From assembly GCF_042650125.1 (NCBI RefSeq), contig NZ_JBHSAP010000018.1, positions 310,001-374,000 of the forward strand: a stretch of DNA of 64,000 nucleotides. The letters run 5' to 3'. Source of the DNA: Salinithrix halophila. GTDB taxonomy: Bacteria > Bacillota > Bacilli > Thermoactinomycetales > DSM-45169. The notes beneath the pieces were generated by a model. The model was not told the origin of the DNA and did not search any database. It was given only the letters and a program-made list of their open reading frames with translations. Positions within the stretch are counted from its first letter, which is position 1. Each line of letters starts with the position of its first letter. The translations under genes and the position numbers were made by a program. Below, in pieces: positions 41,832 to 51,028 of the stretch.

Positions 41832-42995
41832 TTATTCCATACCGAGGGGGCGGTCTCCTGCCCGACGAGAGAAATTTTGATCCGGGGCCGGTTCCGACCA
41901 GCGCTTATCCAGGGTGCTCTCTGCAAAGCCAGCTACACCGGAAATCCACCCCCGGCCAGTAGGGTTCATCCTGACCACGCGAGACTGTCCCGTCTCTCCG
42001 ATTCGGAGCAGACCCAGATGGAGCATCATCTTCATGATGCGATGGAAAAGATCTTCTTCCGATTCGTAATAGTACGATGCCATCCATGGGCTCGCTACTT
42101 CGAAAAGGCGGTCTGTTTCCTGCCAGGACTCCCTGGCAAGAAGCTCCACCCATTTGACGATCATCGCCAGCTGGGGAATCGGTTTTTTGTAGAGACGCAA
42201 CCAGAAGCGATAGAGCTCTTTCCCTTCACCTACCTCGTTATCCATGACTTTCCCCGCCCCCGCTTCCGTTAAACGGAGACAACCTTCCATTTCATCTTCC
42301 GCGATATAACCTTTGAAAAAAGCATAGTCGTACAGAAGAGAAAAACGGTCCGGATAGAGGTGATAGCGCCTGCCAAACCCAAAACGCCAACCCTTTCGGT
42401 CGATAGGGTCTTCCCGGACTTGGAAGGTCTGAAAGAGCTGCCGCTGCTGCTGGCGGTATATCCCCCCTTCGGATGTAAGGCGTACCTCATGACGGTAAAG
42501 AAAGGTGAGAAAGCGATACAAATCTTCCTCCAACAACCCTTCTTCACTCCGGTAAGCAGACGGAGAAGGCCCCCCGCCCTCCCCGTACTTATCCGCAAAC
42601 AGATTCAAATAGCGCCGCCGAAGATCAGCAGGCATCCGGAACAGATATTTATGACGGTGGGAAAACCCCGGAAACAGCCACCCCTTCCGACAGGCAAGCC
42701 GGACTAGTCGACGGGGTTCTTCCTTTTTCCCATCCAGCGCAGCCCGCCCTTTAGCGAGCAGCTCTTCTTGGCTGAAAAGATCCCGGGAATCGAAACAAAG
42801 CTGTTGGAGAAACCGAAATTCAGCTTCGGATAACGTATCCACTTCACCCTCCAGCCGGGATTTCCCACCCAGGTGATGGAGGAGAGAGGAGATCAGATCG
42901 TTTTTGGAATGCAAATCGTGACCGCAACCATAATGGCTTGCCATCCGCTGCAGAGTATCAATATCCGCGTAAGTCAACAGATCAGCGAAATTCAT
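41832..42995 (-). CDS. Conserved hypothetical protein, likely winged-helix architecture
   Basis: 387 residues from the ATG at 42995 (GGAGGGGG 6 nt upstream). No signal or membrane segment. Residues about 1-45 (LLTYADIDTLQRMASHYGCG...KNDLISSLLHHL) resemble a SAP-like helix pair. Several winged-helix-like units follow: LSEAEFRFLQQLCFDSRDLFSQEELLAKGR, LLEEDLYRFLTFLYRHEVRLTSEGGIYRQQ, and a C-terminal DLFHRIMKMMLHLGLLRIGETGQSRVVRMNPTGRGW. The layout recalls helicase-associated winged-helix proteins without the helicase. It sits where B. subtilis has the TPR gene ypiA, so it replaces it. Function unknown. Confidence 0.75.
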   Translation of the reverse strand: MNFADLLTYADIDTLQRMASHYGCGHDLHSKNDLISSLLHHLGGKSRLEGEVDTLSEAEFRFLQQLCFDSRDLFSQEELLAKGRAALDGKKEEPRRLVRLACRKGWLFPGFSHRHKYLFRMPADLRRRYLNLFADKYGEGGGPSPSAYRSEEGLLEEDLYRFLTFLYRHEVRLTSEGGIYRQQQRQLFQTFQVREDPIDRKGWRFGFGRRYHLYPDRFSLLYDYAFFKGYIAEDEMEGCLRLTEAGAGKVMDNEVGEGKELYRFWLRLYKKPIPQLAMIVKWVELLARESWQETDRLFEVASPWMASYYYESEEDLFHRIMKMMLHLGLLRIGETGQSRVVRMNPTGRGWISGVAGFAESTLDKRWSEPAPDQNFSRRAGDRPLGME

Positions 42996-43090
42996 ACCCA
43001 TCCCCCTCCATTTCTTTCCTTTTTCTATCTTGCATCTTCCACGGCAAAATCATACCTCTTTCCAGAGTAGGGCCCCTCCCTCACCAACCA

Positions 43091-43117
43091 AAAACAACAC
43101 CCTTCTCGGGTGTTGTT
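43091..43117 (-). terminator. Terminator after the 173-aa membrane protein gene
   Basis: AACAACACCC/GGGTGTTGTT perfect 10-bp stem followed by TTTTTGG on the minus strand. Confidence 0.82.
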
Positions 43118-43145
43118 GAGATGATACGAATTCGATAGAGCAGTT

Positions 43146-43667
43146 CTACCCTTTTCCCCGGCGGGTACCAGGTTGTTGACGGGAAGAAACTGTCCGTTGC
43201 GATTCATCCACCACTTGCACGAATCGTCCCGTCAGGAAGAGAACCAGCGCCATCCCTCCGGGCAGCAATGGGAGGTCCCACTCCAGCAAAGGATGGAACA
43301 ATTGGAGACCGTCCCCGATTAGCCCACCCCAATCCTTTGCTGCTTCGTGAACAGGAGAAAGAAAGGGAATTTGCCGGGAAATCGGAGAACACAGCAGAAT
43401 AAGGGGGAGGTGAGAAGAAAGAAAGAGGAAGACAGACCGGTTTAAAGACAGACCGTGCAGGTGCCTTGCAGAAGAGCCTAATCCCAAGTAGATGACACAG
43501 GTGATTACACTAACCATGATCATCATCCATTCGAGCATCAGGGCGGCCAAATCCCCTGTAGGGAAAAAGCGCCAAATAAAAAAGGGAAAAATCCATTCTT
43601 TCAGCGCAATAACCGCTCCTATCACAAAACCGGCCTCCACCGCCATCGCCCGCTCGTTTTCATTCAT
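43146..43667 (-). CDS. Hypothetical polytopic membrane protein
   Basis: 173 residues, start ATG at 43667 with GGGGGGGAG 4 nt upstream. About five hydrophobic segments: AGFVIGAVIALKEWIFPFF, LMLEWMMIMVSVITCVIYLGL, SVFLFLSSHLPLILLCSP, and LPGGMALVLFLTGRFVQ near the C-terminus, which ends in a basic tail. No family recognised. Transcribed from a strong promoter with an overlapping palindrome and an early terminator in its leader, so expression is probably conditional. Confidence 0.7.
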   Translation of the reverse strand: MNENERAMAVEAGFVIGAVIALKEWIFPFFIWRFFPTGDLAALMLEWMMIMVSVITCVIYLGLGSSARHLHGLSLNRSVFLFLSSHLPLILLCSPISRQIPFLSPVHEAAKDWGGLIGDGLQLFHPLLEWDLPLLPGGMALVLFLTGRFVQVVDESQRTVSSRQQPGTRRGKG

Positions 43668-43705
43668 CGAACTCCCCCCCATAAGTAGGGGTATGTCCTA
43701 TTGGA

Positions 43706-43735
43706 TAAAAAAAGAACCGCCTGTGGACAGGCGGT
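43706..43735 (-). terminator. Early terminator in the leader of the membrane protein gene
   Basis: ACCGCCTG/CAGGCGGT stem, 4-nt loop, followed by TTCTTTTTTT on the minus strand. It lies about 40-80 nt after the predicted start of transcription and about 40 bp before the gene, so it is either an attenuator or the end of a small RNA. Confidence 0.8.
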
Positions 43736-43777
43736 CTGCACTCTACGTGCAATAATGGATAGGAGTGGAGAGAAACC

Positions 43778-43819
43778 ATACTATGCGTATAGTATAAGCC
43801 AGCCTTCTCCTCTCGTCAA
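43778..43819 (-). promoter_or_regulatory. Strong promoter with overlapping palindromic operator
   Basis: Minus strand TTGACG (43814-43819), 17 nt, TATACT (43791-43796). A 7-bp inverted repeat ATACTAT-GCGT-ATAGTAT (43778-43795) covers the -10 box and the start site, the classic position for a repressor. Confidence 0.75.
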
Positions 43820-43859
43820 CAAGTAATTCTAAATTTTTTGACGTATCAACCTAAATGAT

Positions 43860-43891
43860 CGGACTTGAGAGAGAACTCCCTTTCAAGTCCG
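43860..43891 (-). terminator. Hairpin after aroA
   Basis: CGGACTTGA/TCAAGTCCG stem with a 14-nt loop, 50 bp after the aroA stop; the following ATCATTTAG is only moderately T-rich. Confidence 0.55.
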
Positions 43892-43939
43892 ACGGATAAT
43901 GAGCTAAGCATCTGACCGGTCGTTTATTTGTTCAGTTGT

Positions 43940-45223
43940 TCACAGCCGACCCATCGTCTCTGCGAATCCCGGGAAAGAAACATCGATGGCAGAAGCATTT
44001 TCCACGGTGGTACCGCCTTTTGCAATCAGTCCGGCTACGGCCGCTGCCATCCCAATTCGGTGGTCACCATGGCTGTCACAGAGAGATCCTGTGAGAGAAA
44101 CGGGGCCTTCAATGATCAAACCGTCCGGTGTTTCCTCCACATGAGCCCCCAGTTTGGTCAACTCTGCTGCGGTCACCGCAATTCGATTGGTCTCCTTCAC
44201 TTTCAATTCCGCTGCGTCCCGGATAACCGTTCGCCCCTGAGCCTGAGTGGCTGCAACGGCCAGGATCGGGATTTCATCGATTAGGCGGGGAATGAGCTCT
44301 CCCCCAATCTCTACCCCATGCAACGAGGAAGCGTGAACGGTTAGATCCCCTACGGGCTCACCGCACCATTCACCCGTTTCCGTCACTTCCACTTGGCCCC
44401 CCATCGCCTGGAAGGCATCGATGATACCGGTCCGGGTCGGGTTGAGTCCTACATCCCGAATGGTGATCCGACTCCCTGGAACAATCAGGGCAGCAGCCAT
44501 CGGGAAAGCAGCCGAGGAGATATCCCCTGGAACCTTCACCTCGCCCCCTGTGAGAGTCTGGCCGCCGCGGACTGACACCCCGCCTGCAAAAGAGTCCACT
44601 TCCACACCAAAGGCCCTCAGCATTCGCTCTGTGTGATCTCTGGACAGAGAGGGCTCTTTTACCTGAGTGATCCCCTTCGCTTGTAAACCTGCAAGAAGAA
44701 GGCAGGATTTCACCTGAGCGCTGGCAACAGGGCTTTGATGCTCAATGCCGTGTAATCCACCGCCTCGGACACCCAATGGAGTGAAAGACCCGCCGCTGCG
44801 CCCCTCTACCTTGGCGCCCATGCGGCGGAGCGGTTGGATAACCCGATCCATCGGCCGACGGGCGATGGAGGCGTCTCCCGCGATTGCGGAGTAGAAGGAG
44901 CGGCCTGCCAGGATGCCCAGCATCAGACGAATGGTGGTGCCGGAATTTCCCACGTCAAGGAATTCAGTCGGCTCCTGAAGACCGTCCCACCCTCCCCCCT
45001 CAATCACGAGAGAGGTATCTGACTTCCGAGTGATCGGGACACCCATTTTTCGGAAGCAATCGATGGTGCTGAGACAGTCCGCTCCAGGCAGAAAACCTTC
45101 GACCCGGGTTGTCCCCTCCGCAATCGCGCCAAACATTACCGCACGGTGGGAAATGGATTTGTCACCAGGTACCCGGATGGTTCCCTTCAGATTGGTTCTG
45201 GGTTCGATTTGCAATCGCTGCAC
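43940..45223 (-). CDS. aroA: 3-phosphoshikimate 1-carboxyvinyltransferase (EPSP synthase)
   Basis: 427 residues from a GTG at 45223 (GAGGCG about 6 nt upstream; longer upstream reading rejected). Substrate-binding VPGDKSISHRAVMFGAIAEG, LDVGNSGTTIRLMLG, and SSAAFPMAAALIVPG, RIAVTAAELTKLGAHVEETPDGL and GDHRIGMAAAVAGL are present. LxGNSGT has S/T-rich form here (DVGNSGTTIR with Gly96-equivalent context), typical of class II enzymes. Sixth step of the shikimate pathway. Last gene of the hisC-tyrA-aroA group. Confidence 0.96.
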   Translation of the reverse strand: MQRLQIEPRTNLKGTIRVPGDKSISHRAVMFGAIAEGTTRVEGFLPGADCLSTIDCFRKMGVPITRKSDTSLVIEGGGWDGLQEPTEFLDVGNSGTTIRLMLGILAGRSFYSAIAGDASIARRPMDRVIQPLRRMGAKVEGRSGGSFTPLGVRGGGLHGIEHQSPVASAQVKSCLLLAGLQAKGITQVKEPSLSRDHTERMLRAFGVEVDSFAGGVSVRGGQTLTGGEVKVPGDISSAAFPMAAALIVPGSRITIRDVGLNPTRTGIIDAFQAMGGQVEVTETGEWCGEPVGDLTVHASSLHGVEIGGELIPRLIDEIPILAVAATQAQGRTVIRDAAELKVKETNRIAVTAAELTKLGAHVEETPDGLIIEGPVSLTGSLCDSHGDHRIGMAAAVAGLIAKGGTTVENASAIDVSFPGFAETMGRL

Positions 45224-45236
45224 GGTATCGCCTCTT

Positions 45237-46352
45237 TCATTTCTGCTGTTTCTCCTCCAGGTCGAACACCCGGTATCCTTCCCGGCGCAGACATGACCGT
45301 GCCCGGACAAGCTCTTCTTCGCTTCTGAACACAAGCCGGAGGATTCCTTCCCGGTCTTCCCTGTTTTCCATCACACCGATATTTTTGATATTGATCTCGT
45401 TGTTTCCAAGGAGTTTGGCCACCGTCGCAATGACACCCGGATGGTCCGGCACGTCCACATAGCACTCAAAGTGGGGAGCCAACACTCCTCGTTTCCGGTC
45501 GGGAAGTTGTTCCCGAGAACGCTTGGCACTGGCGAAGAAGGACTCGATCTCCTCCGGTTGCGCCTCTGCCACCGCCCCTTTGATCTCCTCCATTTCCCGT
45601 ATCCAGTCGTCCATGAGCTCCAGAATCGCCCCACGATTGGAAAGGAGAATATCCCGCCACATGACGGGATGGGCTGCAGCCACCCGAGTGAGATCCCGAA
45701 AACCGCCTGCAGCGAGACGATGAAACCATTCGTTGGATTTATTGTACCGGCTCACCTGGTTGACAAGGCCAGAGGCTACTATGTGGGGAAGGTGGCTGAT
45801 CGCACCTACTACGCGATCATGATGGTCCGGGGCCATGATAACCAGTTGCGCCCCCGTTGCCTCGGTTAACAAGCGGGAGAGGCACTGCACTTCGGCTAAG
45901 GGCGTTTCCGGCAGAGGCGTCAACACATAATAAGCGTTCTCAAAGAGCAACGGGTGGGCCGCCTGTACCCCGGACTGATGGGAACCGGCCATGGGGTGGC
46001 CACCGATGAATATGGCGCCGAGATTTCTCAAGCCTGCGGCATGCTCCACCACTTGACCCTTGGTGCTGCCCACGTCAGAAATGATGCACCCTTCTTTCAG
46101 CGGCAACTCAGCCAACCGGTCGAGCAGATCCGTCGCTGCTCCCACCGGCACGGCCAGAAAGAGATAGTCTGCCCCTTCTACTGCCTGTGCCAAATCCGTG
46201 TACCCACGATCGATGACACCCGCAGACTCCGCGAGGCCCAGGGTGGTCTCCGACGCGTCAAACCCCTCGACACACAAATCCGTCCGTTTCTTCAGGCAGA
46301 GAGCAAGGGAACCTCCGATCAACCCGATTCCCAGTACGGTTGCCTTTTTCAT
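45237..46352 (-). CDS. tyrA: Prephenate dehydrogenase with ACT domain
   Basis: 371 residues from the ATG overlapping the hisC stop (ATGA). The N-terminal dinucleotide fold is ATVLGIGLIGGSLALCLKKR; SDVGSTKGQVVEHA and GGHPMAGSHQSGVQAA carry the catalytic His and substrate residues; the all-helical middle domain follows; an ACT domain (about 295-371, VPDHPGVIATVAKLLGNNEINIKNIGVME) ends the protein and probably senses tyrosine. It converts prephenate to 4-hydroxyphenylpyruvate. Confidence 0.96.
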   Translation of the reverse strand: MKKATVLGIGLIGGSLALCLKKRTDLCVEGFDASETTLGLAESAGVIDRGYTDLAQAVEGADYLFLAVPVGAATDLLDRLAELPLKEGCIISDVGSTKGQVVEHAAGLRNLGAIFIGGHPMAGSHQSGVQAAHPLLFENAYYVLTPLPETPLAEVQCLSRLLTEATGAQLVIMAPDHHDRVVGAISHLPHIVASGLVNQVSRYNKSNEWFHRLAAGGFRDLTRVAAAHPVMWRDILLSNRGAILELMDDWIREMEEIKGAVAEAQPEEIESFFASAKRSREQLPDRKRGVLAPHFECYVDVPDHPGVIATVAKLLGNNEINIKNIGVMENREDREGILRLVFRSEEELVRARSCLRREGYRVFDLEEKQQK

Positions 46353-47449
46353 CGGATCGGGGCCGGCTTGCCCAGACAAACAGCTAATTGGGCAAGAAAT
46401 ACCCGGTTCTGTTCTGGAGTGCCAACTGTGACCCGGATATGAGTCGGATAACCGAGAGCGGCCCCGGAACGGACGATAATCCCTTTCGATAACAGGCATT
46501 GGAAGACATCCTGTGCCGGACGGCCGGTATCTAGCAAAAGAAAATTACCCTGAGAAGGGAAATAGGAGAGGCCCCACTCTTTCAGTTGTCTTTCAAATTC
46601 TTCAATTCCCCGCCGGTTTTCCTGTCGACAGCGGTCGACAAAAGATGGGTCATCCAAGGCGGCTCGCGCGGCCCGCTGAGCGAGCCGGTTGGCATTAAAA
46701 GGCTCCCGAACTCGATTCATCTCTGCAACCAGAGACGGATCCATCACCCCGTAGCCGATACGGAAAGCGGCCAGTCCATAGATTTTGGAAAACGTGCGAA
46801 GCACAACCACACGCGGATCCTTTTTAACGAGGGAGAGACTGTCCGGATAGGCGGGATCAGTTACATACTCCTCATAAGCCTCGTCGAGTACCACCAGCAC
46901 GTGTTCCGGTACCTTCTCCATGAAAGCGGCCAGCTCTTCCGCATCAATGATGGTCCCCGTCGGGTTGTTCGGATTGCAAATCCAGACGATGCGCGTTTTT
47001 TCGTTGATGGCAGTTGCCATTCCTTCCAGATCGTGAACGCCGTTTTTGAGGGGAACCTCCACCGCCTTGCACCCTTCAATCAAGACCTGTGTCTTGTAGC
47101 GGGGGAACGTGATATCCGCCATGACCGATTCTTGTCCCGGCTCCAGAAACGTCCGGGCCAGCATTTGCACGACCTCGTCGGACCCATTGCCGAACAGCAA
47201 CCATTCCGGCCCGATATCAAGCCGGGCAGCCAGCTCCCGACGAAGGAGCGGAGCTTCTCCCTCAGGGTAGATGGCAAAAAAATCCCTCTCCACGTTCAGG
47301 GATTCCCACACCTTGGGCGAACAGCCGAAAGGGTTTTCGTTAGAGGCCAGCTTGATTACTTGGTCTAAACCGTATTCTTGTTTCACTTCCTCCAGAGGTT
47401 TACCCGGCTGATAGACCGGGACATCCTGGAGCACCGACTTTGATTTCAT
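46349..47449 (-). CDS. hisC: Histidinol-phosphate / aromatic aminotransferase
   Basis: 366 residues from the ATG at 47449 with GGGAGG upstream. Class I/II PLP enzyme: IKLASNENPFGCSP, FGNGSDEVVQMLA, VWICNPNNPTGTII, VVLDEAYEEYV and the Schiff-base lysine in LRTFSKIYGLAAFRIGYG. In B. subtilis this same-locus HisC serves both histidine synthesis and the last step of tyrosine and phenylalanine synthesis; clustering with tyrA supports that here. A terminator separates it from trpA. Confidence 0.95.
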   Translation of the reverse strand: MKSKSVLQDVPVYQPGKPLEEVKQEYGLDQVIKLASNENPFGCSPKVWESLNVERDFFAIYPEGEAPLLRRELAARLDIGPEWLLFGNGSDEVVQMLARTFLEPGQESVMADITFPRYKTQVLIEGCKAVEVPLKNGVHDLEGMATAINEKTRIVWICNPNNPTGTIIDAEELAAFMEKVPEHVLVVLDEAYEEYVTDPAYPDSLSLVKKDPRVVVLRTFSKIYGLAAFRIGYGVMDPSLVAEMNRVREPFNANRLAQRAARAALDDPSFVDRCRQENRRGIEEFERQLKEWGLSYFPSQGNFLLLDTGRPAQDVFQCLLSKGIIVRSGAALGYPTHIRVTVGTPEQNRVFLAQLAVCLGKPAPIR

Positions 47450-47522
47450 TCGTGCGGTTCCTCCCCACTGGTTTTCTCTATAGTTTACAACAGAACAGGC
47501 GCTTTGCCCAACCATACCGACC

Positions 47523-47547
47523 GGAAAAACCCGCAGCACGTGCCGCG
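47523..47547 (-). terminator. Terminator between trpA and hisC
   Basis: CCCGC-GGCACGTGCT-GCGGG hairpin followed by TTTTTCC on the minus strand. It bounds the trp operon and leaves hisC-tyrA-aroA to readthrough or its own promoter. Confidence 0.75.
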
Positions 47548-47568
47548 GGCCAAGACTGATGATAAAGT

Positions 47569-48387
47569 CTAGCGGTCAATCGCTGGTACTTCCTCCGCCG
47601 CCAGGTCACGCACAAAGCAACGGATTTCCTCTAATGCCTCTTCTCTCGTCTCGGGATCTTTGAAGCGAGAGAGGCGTTCCTCGATCATGCGAACGAGAGC
47701 ACTTCCCACCACCACAGCATCGGCATGTTTGAGAAAACGGTCTACATGCTCACGGCGGGATATACCAAAGCCAATCGCCGTCGGCACGGGGCTCGACTTT
47801 TTCACCGTATCGAGAAAAGCCTCCACCCCGCTGGAAAACGTACTGCGCGTCCCCGTCGTGCCCAAAGAGGAGACACAGTAGACGAAGCCCCGAGCCTTCG
47901 CTGTAATCCGTTCGATTCGGTCCTTGGAAGTGGGCGCCGTGAGCGGAATCAGGCATAGATTGGCCTCCTCCGCCAGTTCAGCCAGATCAGCACTTTCCTC
48001 AAAGGGCAAATCGGGCACAATCATGCCGTCGATTCCGCTTTCTTTGGCCAATCGAGTCAAACGGGACAAACCAAAACGAAGGAGGGGGTTGTAATAGGAA
48101 AACAGGATGAGCGGGGTATCTACCCCTTCCTCCCGTGCAGTACGGGCTAATTCCAGTACGCCCGTCAGTGTCATCCCTTTAGCGAGGGCACGGTCGGAGG
48201 CAGCCTGGATCACCGGACCGTCGGCCAGGGGATCCGTGTAAGGAACCCCCAGTTCAATCGCCGTTACGTCTTCTTGATCCAAAAGGCGGATTAAAGAAAG
48301 GCTTGTCTCCCAGTCGGGATCCCCTGCTGTGATGAAAGGAATCAGCTTACGTCCCGGACGGCGGAATGCTTGTTCAATGAGATTCAT
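47569..48387 (-). CDS. trpA: Tryptophan synthase alpha chain
   Basis: 272 residues, TIM barrel. LIPFITAGDPDWETS, the catalytic Glu in AIELGVPYTDPLADGPVIQ, the catalytic Asp in IDGMIVPDLPFEES, and the phosphate-binding GTRST/ GFGISRREHV and VVGSALVRMIE segments are visible. It cleaves indole-3-glycerol phosphate to indole, channelled to TrpB. Overlaps trpB by 14 nt. Confidence 0.97.
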   Translation of the reverse strand: MNLIEQAFRRPGRKLIPFITAGDPDWETSLSLIRLLDQEDVTAIELGVPYTDPLADGPVIQAASDRALAKGMTLTGVLELARTAREEGVDTPLILFSYYNPLLRFGLSRLTRLAKESGIDGMIVPDLPFEESADLAELAEEANLCLIPLTAPTSKDRIERITAKARGFVYCVSSLGTTGTRSTFSSGVEAFLDTVKKSSPVPTAIGFGISRREHVDRFLKHADAVVVGSALVRMIEERLSRFKDPETREEALEEIRCFVRDLAAEEVPAIDR

Positions 48388-49606
48388 ATTCGGGTCCCTC
48401 CAATCCAGCGCGGATCGACTCTACATCCTTATCTCCCCGGCCTGACAAACAAATAACCACCAGTGAGCCGGGCTTTGCTCGTTTAGCCAGCTTGACCCCT
48501 TCCGCCACCGCGTGGGCGGATTCCAGCGCAGGCAAGATTCCCTCTGTCCGGGAGAGGAGCTTCACCGCCTCCAGGGCCTCCGCATCTGTCGCCGTAGTAT
48601 AGCGGACCCGTTGTGCATCCTTCAGATAGGCGTGCTCCGGGCCTACTCCAGGGTAATCCAGGCCTGCGGATATCGAATGGGCCGGCAGGATCTGGCCATG
48701 CTCATCTTGGAGGAGATAGGTGAAAGAACCGTGAAGAACGCCAGGAGACCCCTTGGTGAGGGTTGCGGCATGACGATCCGTCAAGAGGCCTTCCCCCGCC
48801 GCTTCCACACCGTGGAGACGGACTGATTCATCCCCGAGAAAAGCGGTAAACATCCCAATCGCATTGCTGCCGCCTCCTACACAGGCGATGACATCATCAG
48901 GTAGACGCCCCTCTTTTTCCAACAGCTGAACCCGGGTTTCATCCCCGATCACCCGCTGGAAATCCCGCACCATCGCCGGGTAGGGGTGAGGGCCCACCAC
49001 GGATCCGATCAGGTAAAACGTATCTTCCACATGGGTTACCCAGTGACGGATCGCTTCATTGGTCGCGTCCTTCAAGGTACGGGTACCGGAAGCGACCGGC
49101 ACCACCTCTGCCCCGAGCAGTTCCATACGAAAAACATTCAGCTTCTGGCGACGGACATCTTCTTCCCCCATAAATACCTTGCACTCCATCCCCAGAAGGG
49201 AAGCCACCGTTGCAGAGGCGACTCCATGCTGTCCCGCACCCGTCTCGGCGATGAGTTTCTTTTTGCCCATCCGTTTAGCCAGGAGCCCCTGGCCGAGCGT
49301 GTTATTGATTTTGTGCGCCCCGGTATGGTTCAAATCTTCCCGCTTGAGATAGATCTTTGCCCCCCCGGCATGGTGGGTCAGATTTCCAGCCTGGGTCAGC
49401 GGTGTCGGTCGTCCCGAATACTCCGAAAGCAGCTCCCTCAGTTCCTCTTGGAAATCCCGATTCGCCATCGCTTCCCGATATCCCGCCTCCAGTTCGTCTA
49501 GAGCGTTCATCAGGGTTTCCGGTACGAACCGCCCGCCAAATCCCCCAAACCTCCCGGAAAAGGGGATCTCCTCCTTTGCTTTATCCAAGACTTGTCTGTC
49601 GGTCAT
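48374..49606 (-). CDS. trpB: Tryptophan synthase beta chain
   Basis: 410 residues, fold type II PLP enzyme. The PLP lysine is in LKREDLNHTGAHKINNTLGQ, the active-site Glu in IAETGAGQHGVASAT, the phosphate loop in CVGGGSNAIGMF. It joins indole and serine. Overlaps trpF by 26 nt, so translation is tightly coupled. Confidence 0.97.
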   Translation of the reverse strand: MTDRQVLDKAKEEIPFSGRFGGFGGRFVPETLMNALDELEAGYREAMANRDFQEELRELLSEYSGRPTPLTQAGNLTHHAGGAKIYLKREDLNHTGAHKINNTLGQGLLAKRMGKKKLIAETGAGQHGVASATVASLLGMECKVFMGEEDVRRQKLNVFRMELLGAEVVPVASGTRTLKDATNEAIRHWVTHVEDTFYLIGSVVGPHPYPAMVRDFQRVIGDETRVQLLEKEGRLPDDVIACVGGGSNAIGMFTAFLGDESVRLHGVEAAGEGLLTDRHAATLTKGSPGVLHGSFTYLLQDEHGQILPAHSISAGLDYPGVGPEHAYLKDAQRVRYTTATDAEALEAVKLLSRTEGILPALESAHAVAEGVKLAKRAKPGSLVVICLSGRGDKDVESIRAGLEGPEYESH

Positions 49607-50246
49607 ATTGTCTCACCCTCTCCACAAACTGGGCCATTCGATCTCGTTGTTTTTTGCCCGCAGTTTCTACGCCGCTGGATGTATCCACTCCGTCGGGGGC
49701 ATAGCGCATCAGCAGCTCCCCGACATTTCCCGGGTGTAGGCCCCCGGCGACCCAGACCGGGACCCCGACTTTCTTCCACTGCTGTCGGACAGTCGGAATC
49801 GCCTCCCAATCAAAGGGACGCCCCGTCCCTCCCCGCCTATCTCCGACAGAGGAGTCGAGCAAAACCCCGTCCACCCAGGGAGCATACTCCTCAGGAGTAT
49901 CCACCGGCCCCTTCTGCCCGATATGGAATACCTTGATGATAGGAAGGTGAAACCTCTCTTTCAAGCGGCGGCAAAAAACAGCGGATTCCTCCCCGTGCAA
50001 CTGGATCCGGTCAAAGGAGACAGCCGACAACCAACGATCCACTTCCTCCTCCGACGGATCCATCATCACCCCGATAGAAGCGATTCCCCGCGGAAGCCTC
50101 TTTACCAGATCAGAGGCGGTTTTCATCGACACGGTTCGCTTGCGACCAGGGACAAGGATGAAGCCGGCAGCGTCCAAATCCAACCCCGCCAGCCCTTCCA
50201 CATCTTCAGGCCGGCGCAACCCGCATATTTTGACCGTGGTTCTCAC
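49581..50246 (-). CDS. trpF: Phosphoribosylanthranilate isomerase
   Basis: 221 residues, TIM barrel. General base Cys in TVKICGLRRPEDV, general acid Asp in VLLDSSVGDRRGGTGRPFDW, and WVAGGLHPGNVGELL plus VDTSSGVETAGKKQRDRM at the phosphate site. Overlaps trpC by 4 nt. Confidence 0.96.
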   Translation of the reverse strand: MRTTVKICGLRRPEDVEGLAGLDLDAAGFILVPGRKRTVSMKTASDLVKRLPRGIASIGVMMDPSEEEVDRWLSAVSFDRIQLHGEESAVFCRRLKERFHLPIIKVFHIGQKGPVDTPEEYAPWVDGVLLDSSVGDRRGGTGRPFDWEAIPTVRQQWKKVGVPVWVAGGLHPGNVGELLMRYAPDGVDTSSGVETAGKKQRDRMAQFVERVRQYDRQTSLG

Positions 50247-51028
50247 ACCGTCACCCCGTTTAACAGCTCCCTGACCGCCACTTCCGGTGAAGGTTGACGC
50301 ATCAGGTATTCACCGACCAGCACCCCGTCCACACCGGCCCGCTCCAGCCGTTTGTAATCATTCCTTGAATGAATTCCGCTTTCTCCGATCACGGGGATTC
50401 CCCGCGGAATCTTCGGATACAGCCGCTCCGTCACGGCGAGATCCGTCTCAAAGGTGGCCAAATTGCGGTTATTGATTCCCAGGACGTTGGGCTTTGCCGC
50501 CAGGGCCCGAGGGATCTCCTCTTCCCCATGGATTTCAAGAAGCACCTCCATTCCCAGACGATGTGCTTCCATCGTCAGGGATTGAAGTTGATCCTCGGAT
50601 AGGATGGCAGCGATCAGCAGGATGGCATCCGCTCCGATAAGCCGGCTCTCCAGAACCTGCAGGGGATCGAGAATGAAATCTTTTCTTAGAACTGGGATAG
50701 AGACCGCGGGTTTCACCTGGCTCAGGTTGGCAGCATCCGCTTTGAAAAAGGAAGCATCCGTTAGAACAGAAACGGCAGAGGCTCCTCCTGCCTCATAACC
50801 CCGAGCTGTTTCTACCGGGTTCACCCGTTCCCGGATCACACCTTTAGAGGGAGAAGCTGGTTTTACCTCGGCAATCAGGGCCGGACTCGGAGATTTTTTT
50901 GTCATGGCGGCAACCAGGGAACGACAAGGCGGCAACTCCTTCACCGTTTCTTCCTCTTGGTGAGAAAGGCGTGTACGCAAGACCTCCAGTTCCCGTCGTT
51001 TCACCTCGGTAATCCGATTAAGAAACAT
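50243..51028 (-). CDS. trpC: Indole-3-glycerol phosphate synthase
   Basis: 261 residues. IAEVKPASPSKGVIR carries the catalytic Glu and Lys, VLRKDFILDPLQVLESRLIGADAILLIAAIL the catalytic Lys, and LGINNRNLATFETDL and GESGIHSRNDYKRL the substrate residues. Closes the indole ring. Overlaps trpD by 11 nt. Confidence 0.97.
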   Translation of the reverse strand: MFLNRITEVKRRELEVLRTRLSHQEEETVKELPPCRSLVAAMTKKSPSPALIAEVKPASPSKGVIRERVNPVETARGYEAGGASAVSVLTDASFFKADAANLSQVKPAVSIPVLRKDFILDPLQVLESRLIGADAILLIAAILSEDQLQSLTMEAHRLGMEVLLEIHGEEEIPRALAAKPNVLGINNRNLATFETDLAVTERLYPKIPRGIPVIGESGIHSRNDYKRLERAGVDGVLVGEYLMRQPSPEVAVRELLNGVTV

